Assembly (NCBI GenBank): GCA_964480275.1 | Contig: CAYZOC010000017.1 | Span: forward strand, 1-20,408 | Length of the DNA stretch: 20,408 bases | DNA from: DATESG01 sp964480275 | Lineage (GTDB): Bacteria; Bacillota_I; Bacilli_A; RFN20; CAG-826 | Direction of reading: 5' to 3' | Notes under the pieces: generated by a model | Told to the model about the DNA's origin: nothing | Databases searched by the model: none | Seen by the model: the letters and a program-made list of their open reading frames with translations, nothing else | Shown here: one piece after another, positions 1 to 6,894 of the stretch | Layout: every line of letters starts with the position of its first letter | Numbering within the stretch: position 1 is the stretch's first letter | Program-made: the position numbers and the translations under genes

Positions 1-171
1 CAGATACAAAAATCACATTTTTTATTCAAACGTAAACAACCATTATAAATGCTTATATTACATATAAAATTACATTTATAGTTGACAAAAAATCCATGAT
101 AAAAAAGACGATATTTAGACAGCAAATGTCAGTGAAAATTAGGATGATTAACCCTAGTTTATTCCTAATAC

Positions 172-203
172 TATAAATAATAAAGCCTAGATGTATCTAG
201 GCT
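172..203 (-). terminator. Probable rho-independent terminator of the aldehyde dehydrogenase gene
   Basis: A perfect 8-bp stem (AGCCTAGA at 184-191 pairing with TCTAGGCT at 196-203) closes a 4-nt loop. Read on the minus strand it lies 17 nt after the aldehyde dehydrogenase stop and is followed by a T-rich but interrupted tract (TTATTATTTAT). Placement and strand fit the end of the dehydrogenase transcript. Positions 1-171 hold no convincing gene. Confidence 0.6.
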
Positions 204-220
204 CATCTCCTTTTTATTAA

Positions 221-1564
221 CTACTTAGTTTTAATGATTTTCTTGGCCATTTTTAGCGCTTTTTCATCGCGACGATATCGAAATTTTAAATCAAAAAGTT
301 TACTCTTATAAAGCACACTTTTTTGATGGGAAAAGGTAAGAAAACTATGGTGACCATGATATGAACCCATGCCTGAATGACCAACTCCACCAAAGGGAAG
401 ATAAGACGAAGCAAGTTGCATGAGGTTATCATTAACAGTAAAACTGCCACTACTTGTATGAGTTAATAAGTGTTGAACCTTGTCTTTTTCATCACTATAC
501 ACATACATCGCCAAAGGTTTTGGCCGACTATTGATAAAGGCAACTACTTCCTCGAGTTCATCAACAAGAATAACGGGAAGAATAGGCCCAAATATTTCTT
601 CTTGCATTATTTGTGTATCAAGTTTAGGGGCTTTTACTAGTGTGGGATAAATTAGTTGATGCTCATCATCATAGCGATCAATTCCTAGTTGTTCTAAATA
701 TGATTTTAGACGTAGATAGTGTTTTTCATTAATGATTTTAGGCAGCTTTAGAACATCTTCTTTTGATTGGTTGAATTCCTTGTTAATCATCTCGATAAGC
801 GCCTCATTTTTACGATCAAGGATGATGTAGTCTGGCGCCACACAAGTTTGCCCGAGATTAACTAATTTTCCCCAACTAATTCTTCGAGCCGCAAGTGAGA
901 GGTCGGCCCGACCAAAAACAACACAAGGTGACTTGCCACCAAGTTCAAGGGTGACTGGTGTAAGGTTTTCACTAGCCTTAGCCATTACTGTCTTACCAAC
1001 GTTAACGCTGCCGGTGAAGAAAATATAATCATAGCGGTAACTGAGAATTTCTTCATTGACACTACGGCCCCCTAAAAAGAGAATCGCCTCCTTGTTAGGC
1101 ACTGCTTCTTCAACGATTTTTTTCATCACTTCGGCAGTATGTGGGGCATAGGCGCTAGGTTTGACAATTACGACATTACCAGCCGATAGCGCCCCAACAA
1201 GCGGAACCAGGGTGAGCATAAATGGGTAGTTCCATGGACTCATAATCAAAACTTGACCATATGGCTCACTTAAAACTCGAGCGCGAGCGGGAAATTGTGC
1301 AAGACTAATCTTCGTTTTTATAGGTTTAGCCCATTTGTTTAAATGGGCAAGGGCGTGATTAATTTCTTCATAAACTAGACCAACTTCGGTCATAAAAGCC
1401 TCAGTTTTACTTTTCCGTAAATCTAAATTAAGGGCTGTGAAAATATCCTCTTCATAGCGTTTAATGCTCGCTTTAAGGTTTAAAAGAATTTGTTTACGAC
1501 TAGTCACGCTTTGAGGATGAATTTTATTAAATAGTTGACGTTGGTTGGCAATAATCTGTTTCAT
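221..1564 (-). CDS. Aldehyde dehydrogenase, class 3-like (ALDH superfamily)
   Basis: This gene encodes a 447-residue NAD(P)-dependent aldehyde dehydrogenase that would oxidise an aldehyde to a carboxylic acid in the cytoplasm. The general-base Glu207 sits in LELGGKSP, the catalytic Cys241 in GQTCVAPDY, the active-site Asn112 in PWNYPF, and the cofactor loop is FTGSVNVGK near residues 184-191. The length and the GQTCVAPDY motif are typical of the short class 3 (fatty or aromatic aldehyde) branch rather than the roughly 480-500-residue classes. I chose the ATG at 1564: GGAG lies 7 nt upstream, while the TTG one codon earlier is only 4 nt away. The ATG shares one base with the upstream alcohol dehydrogenase stop (TGATG), so the two are probably translationally coupled and form an alcohol-aldehyde-acid pair. 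The substrate cannot be read from sequence. Confidence 0.93.
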   Translation of the reverse strand: MKQIIANQRQLFNKIHPQSVTSRKQILLNLKASIKRYEEDIFTALNLDLRKSKTEAFMTEVGLVYEEINHALAHLNKWAKPIKTKISLAQFPARARVLSEPYGQVLIMSPWNYPFMLTLVPLVGALSAGNVVIVKPSAYAPHTAEVMKKIVEEAVPNKEAILFLGGRSVNEEILSYRYDYIFFTGSVNVGKTVMAKASENLTPVTLELGGKSPCVVFGRADLSLAARRISWGKLVNLGQTCVAPDYIILDRKNEALIEMINKEFNQSKEDVLKLPKIINEKHYLRLKSYLEQLGIDRYDDEHQLIYPTLVKAPKLDTQIMQEEIFGPILPVILVDELEEVVAFINSRPKPLAMYVYSDEKDKVQHLLTHTSSGSFTVNDNLMQLASSYLPFGGVGHSGMGSYHGHHSFLTFSHQKSVLYKSKLFDLKFRYRRDEKALKMAKKIIKTK

Positions 1565-2757
1565 CAATTTACTCCTTTGATTTTTAGATACATTTTACTC
1601 ATGATGTCTTTTGTAAAAATAACAGGCACTGGATAAAGAGGGTTAGCCTCCTTGAATGCATGGTTGGCTAGTAGCACTATATCTTCGTCCTTGATTAAAT
1701 CAATGTTCTTTGGTATTCCCATCAGTTGATTCAGCTCTTCGATTTTTTCAATAAAAGCACGGGCCACTTCTTTATCATTATCACCATTAAGTACCTTGGC
1801 TTTCCGCGCAAGATCAGCTAGTTTAGGATAGACTTTATCGCCATACTCCTTTAAAACAATTGGCATAATCGTTGCATTTGTGCGACCGTGTGGGGCTCCA
1901 TAAAATGATGAAAGTGGATGAGATAGAGCATGAATATTTCCAACATAGGCTCTGGTAAAGGCCGCTCCAGCATCATATGAAGCAATTTGCATCATCATCC
2001 GGGCTTCGTGATTGCCTGGTTCGCGATAAGCTAGAAGCAGATACTTAAAAACTAAGTGTGTGGCATTTATTGCCTTCGTCTTCGTAAATTTTGTATTACT
2101 TTTACCAATATAGGCCTCAACTGCATGTGTTAAAACATCCATTCCTGTTTCGGCTGTGATATTTTTAGGTAAGCCAAACGTAAGTTCTGGTAGTAGTAGT
2201 GCATAGTGAGGAAAAAGACTAGGATCATTAATTGCATATTTTGTCCGCGACTTTTCATCGACAACAACAGCGGCGAGTGTGGCTTCACTTCCAGTCCCAC
2301 TTGTGGTTGGTATCGCAATTAAAAGCGGGATTCTTCTTCTAATTTTTAATATGCCCCGCATTTTTATAATTTTTTTGTTGGGGCGACTAACTTTTGCAGC
2401 GACAACTTTGGCAACATCAAGTGGCGAGCCTCCGCCAAAACCAATGATTGCTTGACTGCCACTTTGCTTATATGTTTGATAAGCAGTTTCAACTTGTGAA
2501 ATCGAGGGATTAGGTAAAGTCTCATTATAAATCGTTACACTAATTGAATTACGTTCAAGAATTTCGACCAATGGCTGATATAAATTTATTTTGGCAAGAC
2601 CCTGATCGCTCACGAGTAATACTTGCTTTTTTCCTCGTGCTTTTAAAGTGTTGACGAGTTCCAAATATGAATGAAGAATTGTCGGTTCCCGCCATTTTAA
2701 AAATGGCGATACCATCCGAATTATGAGTTGATAAAAACGACAGTAAAGCTTAAACAT
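1564..2757 (-). CDS. Iron-containing alcohol dehydrogenase (group III)
   Basis: This gene encodes a 397-residue Fe-dependent alcohol dehydrogenase that would interconvert an alcohol and its aldehyde with NAD(P)H. The nucleotide-binding stretch FGGGSPLDVAK is near residues 107-117 and the family signature PTTSGTGSEAT near 150-160. Candidate metal ligands are Asp207 and His211 (GMDVLTHAVEAYIG), His276 and His290; the 4- and 14-residue intervals match those of E. coli FucO from family knowledge. I start at the ATG at 2757 because a strong AGGAGG lies 4 nt upstream. A longer form from 2787 would begin inside the hairpin that ends the peroxiredoxin gene and adds ten unconserved-looking residues. 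The stop TGA overlaps the aldehyde dehydrogenase start by one base. A joint role in aldehyde or alcohol fermentation is inferred; the physiological substrate is unknown. Confidence 0.93.
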   Translation of the reverse strand: MFKLYCRFYQLIIRMVSPFLKWREPTILHSYLELVNTLKARGKKQVLLVSDQGLAKINLYQPLVEILERNSISVTIYNETLPNPSISQVETAYQTYKQSGSQAIIGFGGGSPLDVAKVVAAKVSRPNKKIIKMRGILKIRRRIPLLIAIPTTSGTGSEATLAAVVVDEKSRTKYAINDPSLFPHYALLLPELTFGLPKNITAETGMDVLTHAVEAYIGKSNTKFTKTKAINATHLVFKYLLLAYREPGNHEARMMMQIASYDAGAAFTRAYVGNIHALSHPLSSFYGAPHGRTNATIMPIVLKEYGDKVYPKLADLARKAKVLNGDNDKEVARAFIEKIEELNQLMGIPKNIDLIKDEDIVLLANHAFKEANPLYPVPVIFTKDIMSKMYLKIKGVN

Positions 2758-2767
2758 ATTGCCTCCT

Positions 2768-2796
2768 AAATAAAAACAAAACCTCATAACGAGGTT
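2768..2796 (-). terminator. Terminator or attenuator between peroxiredoxin and alcohol dehydrogenase genes
   Basis: A 6-bp stem (AACCTC at 2780-2785, GAGGTT at 2791-2796) with a 5-nt loop overlaps the peroxiredoxin stop codon. On the minus strand it is followed by TTTTGTTTTTATTT, an interrupted U-tract. Only about 38 bp separate the stop from the next start, too little for an independent promoter, so partial termination is more likely than a full stop. Confidence 0.5.
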
Positions 2797-3259
2797 ATTT
2801 GTTGTTCGCTAAATATTCAATAATTTCACTTGCGTTTAGTTTGGGGTCAACCTTTTCCCAAATGTGTTCAACAAGGCCTACTTCATCAATTAAAAAAGTA
2901 GTTCTTAATGTTCGTATAACCTTTTTCCCATACATTGTTCCTTCTTGTAAGACATCATAGGCTTGATGAGCCTTACGGTCAACGTCGCTTAAAAGAATAA
3001 AGGGTAGGTCATGATCTTGACAAAATTTTTGATGTGACTTAACACTATCTTTACTTACACCAATCACAACGACATCAAGCGATGCAAACTTATGATAGGC
3101 ATCTCTAAATTCTTGGGCCTGGAGCGTACAACCTGAAGTATTATCCTTGGGATAAAAATATAGTACGACTTTTTTGCCGGCAAAGTCACGAAGACTTACA
3201 ATGTTTCCGTCCTTATCAAGAAGACTAAATCCAGGAGCCTTAATTCCATTTTTTAACAT
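2795..3259 (-). CDS. bcp: Thiol peroxidase of the BCP/PrxQ peroxiredoxin family
   Basis: This 154-residue cytoplasmic peroxiredoxin would reduce hydrogen and organic peroxides using thioredoxin-like donors. The thioredoxin-fold strand VVLYFYPKDNTSGCT carries the peroxidatic Cys44. The resolving Cys found five residues later in E. coli BCP is absent (Gln49); the other cysteine is Cys80 (KFCQDHDLPF), 36 residues on. That is the interval I know from PrxQ enzymes whose resolving Cys sits in helix alpha3, so an atypical 2-Cys mechanism remains possible. The start ATG at 3259 has GAGGT 7 nt upstream. It is separated from its upstream neighbour by about 180 bp containing a long inverted repeat, so it probably begins its own transcript. 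An attenuator-like hairpin follows it. Confidence 0.93.
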   Translation of the reverse strand: MLKNGIKAPGFSLLDKDGNIVSLRDFAGKKVVLYFYPKDNTSGCTLQAQEFRDAYHKFASLDVVVIGVSKDSVKSHQKFCQDHDLPFILLSDVDRKAHQAYDVLQEGTMYGKKVIRTLRTTFLIDEVGLVEHIWEKVDPKLNASEIIEYLANNK

Positions 3260-3278
3260 ATTAATTACCTCACCTACT

Positions 3279-3287
3279 ATTTTAGCA
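3279..3287 (-). promoter_or_regulatory. Possible extended -10 promoter of the peroxiredoxin gene
   Basis: The minus strand reads TGCTAAAAT, an extended -10 (TGn plus TAAAAT), 20 nt upstream of the start codon. The only recognisable -35 (TTGCCA at 3307-3312) is 22 bp away, too far for a standard promoter. If used, the leader would be short but would still contain the ribosome binding site. Confidence 0.3.
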
Positions 3288-3310
3288 CTAAAGTGGATTT
3301 TTTTTATGGC

Positions 3311-3369
3311 AAAAAAGCCTCGTCTACTAAATTATTTCTACACCTATATTTTTAATAGAAGGCTTTTTT
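3311..3369 (-). terminator. Long-loop inverted repeat with A and T flanks, possible terminator
   Basis: AAAAAAGCCT (3311-3320) and AGGCTTTTTT (3360-3369) are perfect 10-base inverted arms separated by 39 nt. Four inner bases on each side (TCTA and TAGA on the minus strand) could form a nested stem. The T-runs on both strands would allow termination in either direction. It lies 72 bp after the stop of the upstream surface-protein fragment and before the peroxiredoxin gene. The large loop makes simple intrinsic termination less certain. Confidence 0.45.
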
Positions 3370-3441
3370 ATCAGATAATAAATTAAAACTTAGTCACTAG
3401 ATTATAAGGTTATTAGATGAGAAACAATCATCGAAAATATC

Positions 3442-4059
3442 CTATGCTGGCTTTTTATTGCGGAAATATAAATAGCATCCTATGCTAATAAGACTAATTA
3501 TTGTGATAAGTAGCAAGAAATTATCGACACTACGATGTAGCGCTCCTTGAGTGTAGACAGGAGGTTCTTCTTCAATGTAGGGGTCTTCATCTAGATGGGT
3601 AGCCCAGGCTAGATAACGTTGCCGCGCACTTGTGATCAACGAATCCGTACTATTTTGAAACTTATCAAGTTCTTGACTAGTGAAAAATTCAAATTCCGCT
3701 TTGGCCTCGTAAAATTTAGTCAAACATTGATCAGGCGTATCGCTTTCAAGTAAAAAATCAGCAAGATACATTGGATAATCATAATAATTCGTGTATCCTT
3801 GCCCGACCAGATAATTTCCATTAATATCAGCTTCAATCGTCGCATAAACATCAAGCGAACCACCGATGACCATATCATAAGATCCAAGGGGATTGATATT
3901 AATAATATCAAGAGAAACATCAACATTAACGAAGGAATCTATTGTTTCATAACTACCTCGTACTTCGATATGATCAGCATTTACTAGCGACGCATCAATG
4001 ACAAATAGTTCGTAAACTTGATAGACTAGGTCACTATATGGTTGTTTGTCTTTCAGCAA
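3442..4059 (-). CDS. C-terminally anchored surface-protein fragment, probably 5'-truncated
   Basis: I do not recognise a named family. The 205-codon frame opens with TTG, only 12 nt after the upstream stop, in the same frame as that gene, and with no Shine-Dalgarno sequence; its first ATG is codon 63. The first 95 residues look beta-rich and acidic. Residues 97-149 form a helical module containing Cys112 and ARQRY (145-149), followed by a hydrophilic Glu/Pro-rich linker, one transmembrane helix (about 180-198) and a basic tail RNKKPA. This ending would face the outside with the tail in the cytoplasm, which needs an N-terminal signal peptide that is missing. The module resembles the end of the protease at 8128-11496. 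The simplest reading is the 3' part of a larger exported protein, cut by rearrangement; a functional short protein is less likely. Confidence 0.55.
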   Translation of the reverse strand: MLKDKQPYSDLVYQVYELFVIDASLVNADHIEVRGSYETIDSFVNVDVSLDIININPLGSYDMVIGGSLDVYATIEADINGNYLVGQGYTNYYDYPMYLADFLLESDTPDQCLTKFYEAKAEFEFFTSQELDKFQNSTDSLITSARQRYLAWATHLDEDPYIEEEPPVYTQGALHRSVDNFLLLITIISLISIGCYLYFRNKKPA

Positions 4060-4071
4060 TTTAGAAGAATT

Positions 4072-5556
4072 TTATGACAACTTATCAATTTTCTTGGCAA
4101 TCTTTTTAATATCAAAACGTTCAATCTTTATTTTAATCTCACTGATTTTGTTTGAAATAATCGTATCAGCCAATCCCATAATTTTGTAAGAAGATTCATA
4201 AGCCTTGTTGGCCTCATTTTTAATGCTCTCAACATCTTTTACTAGACTTTCTAGTGGCTTATCTAAATATGTGTTTTTAAATTTTTCAAACTCTTCAATT
4301 ATTGCTTGACCGTCTTTAAAACTCTCATCGGCAATTCGATGTTCGACAAGTAAGGCTTGATACTTTTTGGCTAAAGACTTGATAAGAGCAAGAAAGGTAA
4401 TAAAATAGCTTGGTCTAACCATATACATATTTTCGTATTCACTGATCTTTTTAATCGGTGAATCATTAATTGTATCCCATTCAAGTTCACTAATTAGAAG
4501 GGCATATTGACCATTTTTTTTGATCCGATCATCGTTAAGTTTTTTATAGTGATCAGCATTTTTAGTTTTTGTCTTTGTATCTGGTGATTCATTTTTCATT
4601 TCACAAACAACTGAGAGTAAAAGATCACGAGCAAGACGATTTTCATTAGCGTATACTTCAAAAATGTAATCTGCCTTTGTCCCTTTTTGATCAGGGGCAT
4701 CTTTGACTGCCTTATTATCCTTGTACCAGCGACAATCTTCAAAACCAGACAGAGCAAACGCCTCATATTCACTGTTACACCAGCGTTCAAGTTCCTCCCC
4801 AAGCACTTTGACTTGCAGATTAGATTTTGCCATTTTTAGCTGGTTGAGCTCGTTTTCTTTAATGTTTAGCTCCCTATTGAACTTTAATTGAAGTTCGGCT
4901 TCTTTGCGCTCAAGTTCGACTTTTAAAAGTTGATCCTTGTTTTTGATTTGTTCACTTAAAATTCTAAGTTCGGCTTCCTTTTCACGTAACTTTTCTTTTT
5001 CGCTAGCTTTAAGCCGGGCAATTTCACTTTCGAGCTTCAAAAGTTGTTTTTCCTTATCATTAACCAATTTATCGTATTCACTTTTAAGGTTACTTTTCTC
5101 ATTGTCAATTAAAAGTTGTTGCCGTTCATTGAGCTTCGTTAACTCTGCGTTAAGATGATCAATTTGTTTTTCTTTTTCGCCGAGAATCAGATTGATTTCT
5201 CGTTCTTTTTTATTTCTTTCTTCTAATACCGCGATATCTTTTTGATCTTTAATCGAGTCGTTTAGTTGAACAATTTGCTGACTAAGTTTTTGCTTTTCTT
5301 GTTCAAGAGTAGAACGTTGTTGGTTGAACGCTTCCATTTGTTTGCTTAATGCCAAACTTCTGAGACTAGCCTGATGCTCAATTTCTTTATCAAGCATTTG
5401 TCGATAGATTTCGTCTTTTTGCTCTTTAATAGCTTCAAAAATAAGTGATGTGTCAACCGATTCTAGTTCACGTAAATCAACGACATCACCCTTCTTTGCA
5501 TCTTCCTCAAGTCTTAGGGTTGAGGGTGTGAGGATACTTACTCTAATTTTTGCCAT
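4072..5556 (-). CDS. DUF2130 family protein: long coiled coil plus PD-(D/E)XK nuclease-like domain
   Basis: This is a 494-residue cytoplasmic protein of the DUF2130 (COG4487) type. Residues about 40-245 are an almost unbroken Glu/Lys/Gln-rich coiled coil. The conserved domain follows (about 250-400): GEELE at 253-257, Asp296 in KADYIFEV, and Glu319-x-Lys321 in VVCEMKNES, spaced like a restriction-endonuclease-fold active site. The C-terminal 90 residues are again helical and charged. The family is predicted from fold comparison to be nuclease-like; its biological role is not established. I use the ATG at 5556 because GGAG is 6 nt upstream; the adjacent ATG at 5559 is only 3 nt away. It lies 20 bp after the HIT gene on the same strand, so it is probably co-transcribed with the nucleotide-handling genes. 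Length is near the usual family size, so it looks intact. Confidence 0.88.
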   Translation of the reverse strand: MAKIRVSILTPSTLRLEEDAKKGDVVDLRELESVDTSLIFEAIKEQKDEIYRQMLDKEIEHQASLRSLALSKQMEAFNQQRSTLEQEKQKLSQQIVQLNDSIKDQKDIAVLEERNKKEREINLILGEKEKQIDHLNAELTKLNERQQLLIDNEKSNLKSEYDKLVNDKEKQLLKLESEIARLKASEKEKLREKEAELRILSEQIKNKDQLLKVELERKEAELQLKFNRELNIKENELNQLKMAKSNLQVKVLGEELERWCNSEYEAFALSGFEDCRWYKDNKAVKDAPDQKGTKADYIFEVYANENRLARDLLLSVVCEMKNESPDTKTKTKNADHYKKLNDDRIKKNGQYALLISELEWDTINDSPIKKISEYENMYMVRPSYFITFLALIKSLAKKYQALLVEHRIADESFKDGQAIIEEFEKFKNTYLDKPLESLVKDVESIKNEANKAYESSYKIMGLADTIISNKISEIKIKIERFDIKKIAKKIDKLS

Positions 5557-5576
5557 CATTAACTCCTTTGTTATTA

Positions 5577-5948
5577 CTAATATTTTTGTTTATCGGCTAT
5601 TACGCCACGAACGCCTCCCCGGGGGTCACTAGTATCACCGCGGTAGCGGGGGATTAAATGGAGATGAAAATGCAAGATAGTTTGGCCTGCTTCGCGGCCA
5701 TTATTAATCCCAATGTTATACCCATCAGGACTAAACTCTTCGTCTAGATAAACTTTCATTTGCGAAATTAAACGGTCAAGATCGACTTTTTCCTCGTCAC
5801 GGAGCGAAAAATAATCTTCAACATGACGTTTTGAAACTATGAGGATATGACCCTTTGTTACAGGATAGCGATCAAAAATCACATAAAATGAGGAATTTTC
5901 TTTAATAAATTTTTTCTGTTCAACAGCTAGTTGACAAAATATACACAT
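5577..5948 (-). CDS. HIT family nucleotide hydrolase/transferase
   Basis: A 123-residue histidine-triad protein. HIT enzymes hydrolyse or transfer nucleotides from phosphoramidates, adenylates or dinucleoside polyphosphates. The triad HFHLHLIPR (His93, 95, 97) is complete, and CIFC at residues 2-5 is the usual start of this bacterial subgroup. The segment VTKGHILIVSKRH (30-42) is typical, as is the GGVRGVI ending. The ATG at 5948 overlaps the stop of the pyrophosphohydrolase gene by one base (TAATG), and AAGGA lies 6 nt upstream, so translation is probably coupled. Pairing with a MazG-like enzyme suggests a nucleotide clean-up role, which is inference. The exact substrate is unknown. Confidence 0.92.
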   Translation of the reverse strand: MCIFCQLAVEQKKFIKENSSFYVIFDRYPVTKGHILIVSKRHVEDYFSLRDEEKVDLDRLISQMKVYLDEEFSPDGYNIGINNGREAGQTILHFHLHLIPRYRGDTSDPRGGVRGVIADKQKY

Positions 5949-6277
5949 TACTTATCCTTTTTATACTCATGATATTTATGCGATTTACCCCGTGCCTTTT
6001 CAATCGGATATTTTATGGCATTCTTGGCAATTTTATTTTTTAAAATCTCACTGATATCCAAGTTATAATGATCGGCAATCATCAGCGTATAACTTAAAAC
6101 ATCAGCTAGTTCATCTTTTAAATCATCAAGCGATTTGACCTCTTCGCTCCATTGAAATAACTCTAGTAGCTCTCCTGCTTCAATCACAAGCGATTTAGCA
6201 AGATTACTAGGTGTATGAAACTGTTCCCAATCACGGTCGGCATTAAATTTTCTAATTATTTCGATTATTTCTTGCAT
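5948..6277 (-). CDS. MazG-like nucleotide pyrophosphohydrolase (RS21-C6/DCTPP1 type)
   Basis: A 109-residue all-helical enzyme expected to convert non-canonical or excess (d)NTPs to monophosphates plus pyrophosphate with Mg2+. The metal-binding pattern is EAGE (Glu33, Glu36) followed by ELAD (Glu56, Asp59). The surrounding text (LELFQWSEEVKSL, DVLSYTLMIADHYNLD) and the ending KYPIEKARGKSHKYHEY are characteristic of the small RS21-C6/DCTPP1 branch rather than the two-domain MazG of E. coli. AGGT lies 6 nt before the ATG. It follows the winged-helix gene by 21 bp and overlaps the HIT gene by one base, in a row of genes likely transcribed together. No toxin partner is adjacent, so a MazEF-related role is not implied. 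Confidence 0.92.
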   Translation of the reverse strand: MQEIIEIIRKFNADRDWEQFHTPSNLAKSLVIEAGELLELFQWSEEVKSLDDLKDELADVLSYTLMIADHYNLDISEILKNKIAKNAIKYPIEKARGKSHKYHEYKKDK

Positions 6278-6298
6278 ATATTTACCTATTTTCTTTGT

Positions 6299-6880
6299 TT
6301 AACTATTTACAATCGAGAAGACTTCACTAACAAGCCGGAAGATATACGAAACTTTAAGCTTATCTAATTGATAGAAATTGCGCTTGCTTGCTTTTTTAAT
6401 AACAACACTATTTTCATCGAGTGTTTCAATAATCGTCGCTACAAGTTTCTCCGCAAGGAGAGCTTTTTCTAAACTAATAATTTTAAGACTACCAATCACC
6501 TCATAGGCAAGCGGAGTGTTGATGGAAATTGTCCTAAGCTTCTTTTTTAAATCTTTGGCATGGCCAACTAGCACCCAACTCGGCATTGCTTCATTACTAG
6601 CGATGAACACGTGATAGCTAGTATTATCAATTTCACTTTTAGGTAATGCTTTATTTAGAAGACGATAAACTCCCCGATATTGAAATTCTAGCAGGCCGCG
6701 TTCACGAAGATGGACCAGTGTCTTTCTTAGTTGTGAGCGAATGCTGAAATTATGTGGATAAAACGACTGAAAATAGTCTTCATAATTATATAGTTCAGTG
6801 AGAAAAAACGATTCTTCCCTAAACTTTTCGCGAATAATAATATAGACAATCTCATCCCAGCCAGTAAGTTTTGGACGCAT
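6299..6880 (-). CDS. Winged-helix protein with a degenerate GIY-YIG (T5orf172-like) C-terminal domain
   Basis: This 193-residue protein is not one I can name. Residues about 1-75 resemble the winged-helix domain of DpnI/Dam-replacing proteins: a basic helix, then LRKTLVHLRERGLLEF, then RGVYRLL. Residues 88-193 read like the T5orf172/Mug113 branch of the GIY-YIG fold: an opening strand YHVFIAS, SWVLVGHAKDLKKKLRTIS where the family has K-I-G-x-T and an Arg helix, NTPLAYEV, a Glu in ALLAEKLV (Glu144), and the closing KRNFYQL. The central YIG is replaced by VLVG, so nuclease activity is uncertain. A strong GGAGG lies upstream of the ATG. It begins 14 bp after the acetyltransferase gene. A DNA-binding or nuclease-related role is inferred from fold likeness only. 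Confidence 0.7.
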   Translation of the reverse strand: MRPKLTGWDEIVYIIIREKFREESFFLTELYNYEDYFQSFYPHNFSIRSQLRKTLVHLRERGLLEFQYRGVYRLLNKALPKSEIDNTSYHVFIASNEAMPSWVLVGHAKDLKKKLRTISINTPLAYEVIGSLKIISLEKALLAEKLVATIIETLDENSVVIKKASKRNFYQLDKLKVSYIFRLVSEVFSIVNS

Positions 6881-6894
6881 AATTCTCCCTCCTA

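Noticed and set aside
82..115. TTGACA at 82-87 as a plus-strand promoter
   Set aside because: No acceptable -10 lies 16-18 bp downstream, and no gene follows on that strand; the 26-codon ATG frame at 96 has no ribosome binding site.
138..169. Inverted repeat ATTAGGA/TCCTAAT
   Set aside because: Seven-base arms with an 18-nt loop in AT-rich DNA are weak, and a better terminator lies nearer the gene end at 184-203.
2758..2787. Longer alcohol dehydrogenase start at 2787
   Set aside because: The start would sit in the terminator stem; AGGAGG directly precedes the ATG at 2757.
3442..5556. Mobile element or CRISPR array around the truncated surface gene
   Set aside because: No transposase, terminal inverted repeats with target duplications, or regularly spaced direct repeats were seen.
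6299..6880. Calling the winged-helix protein a restriction enzyme
   Set aside because: No methylase is nearby, the GIY-YIG core residues are not intact, and only half of the protein resembles the DpnI winged helix.
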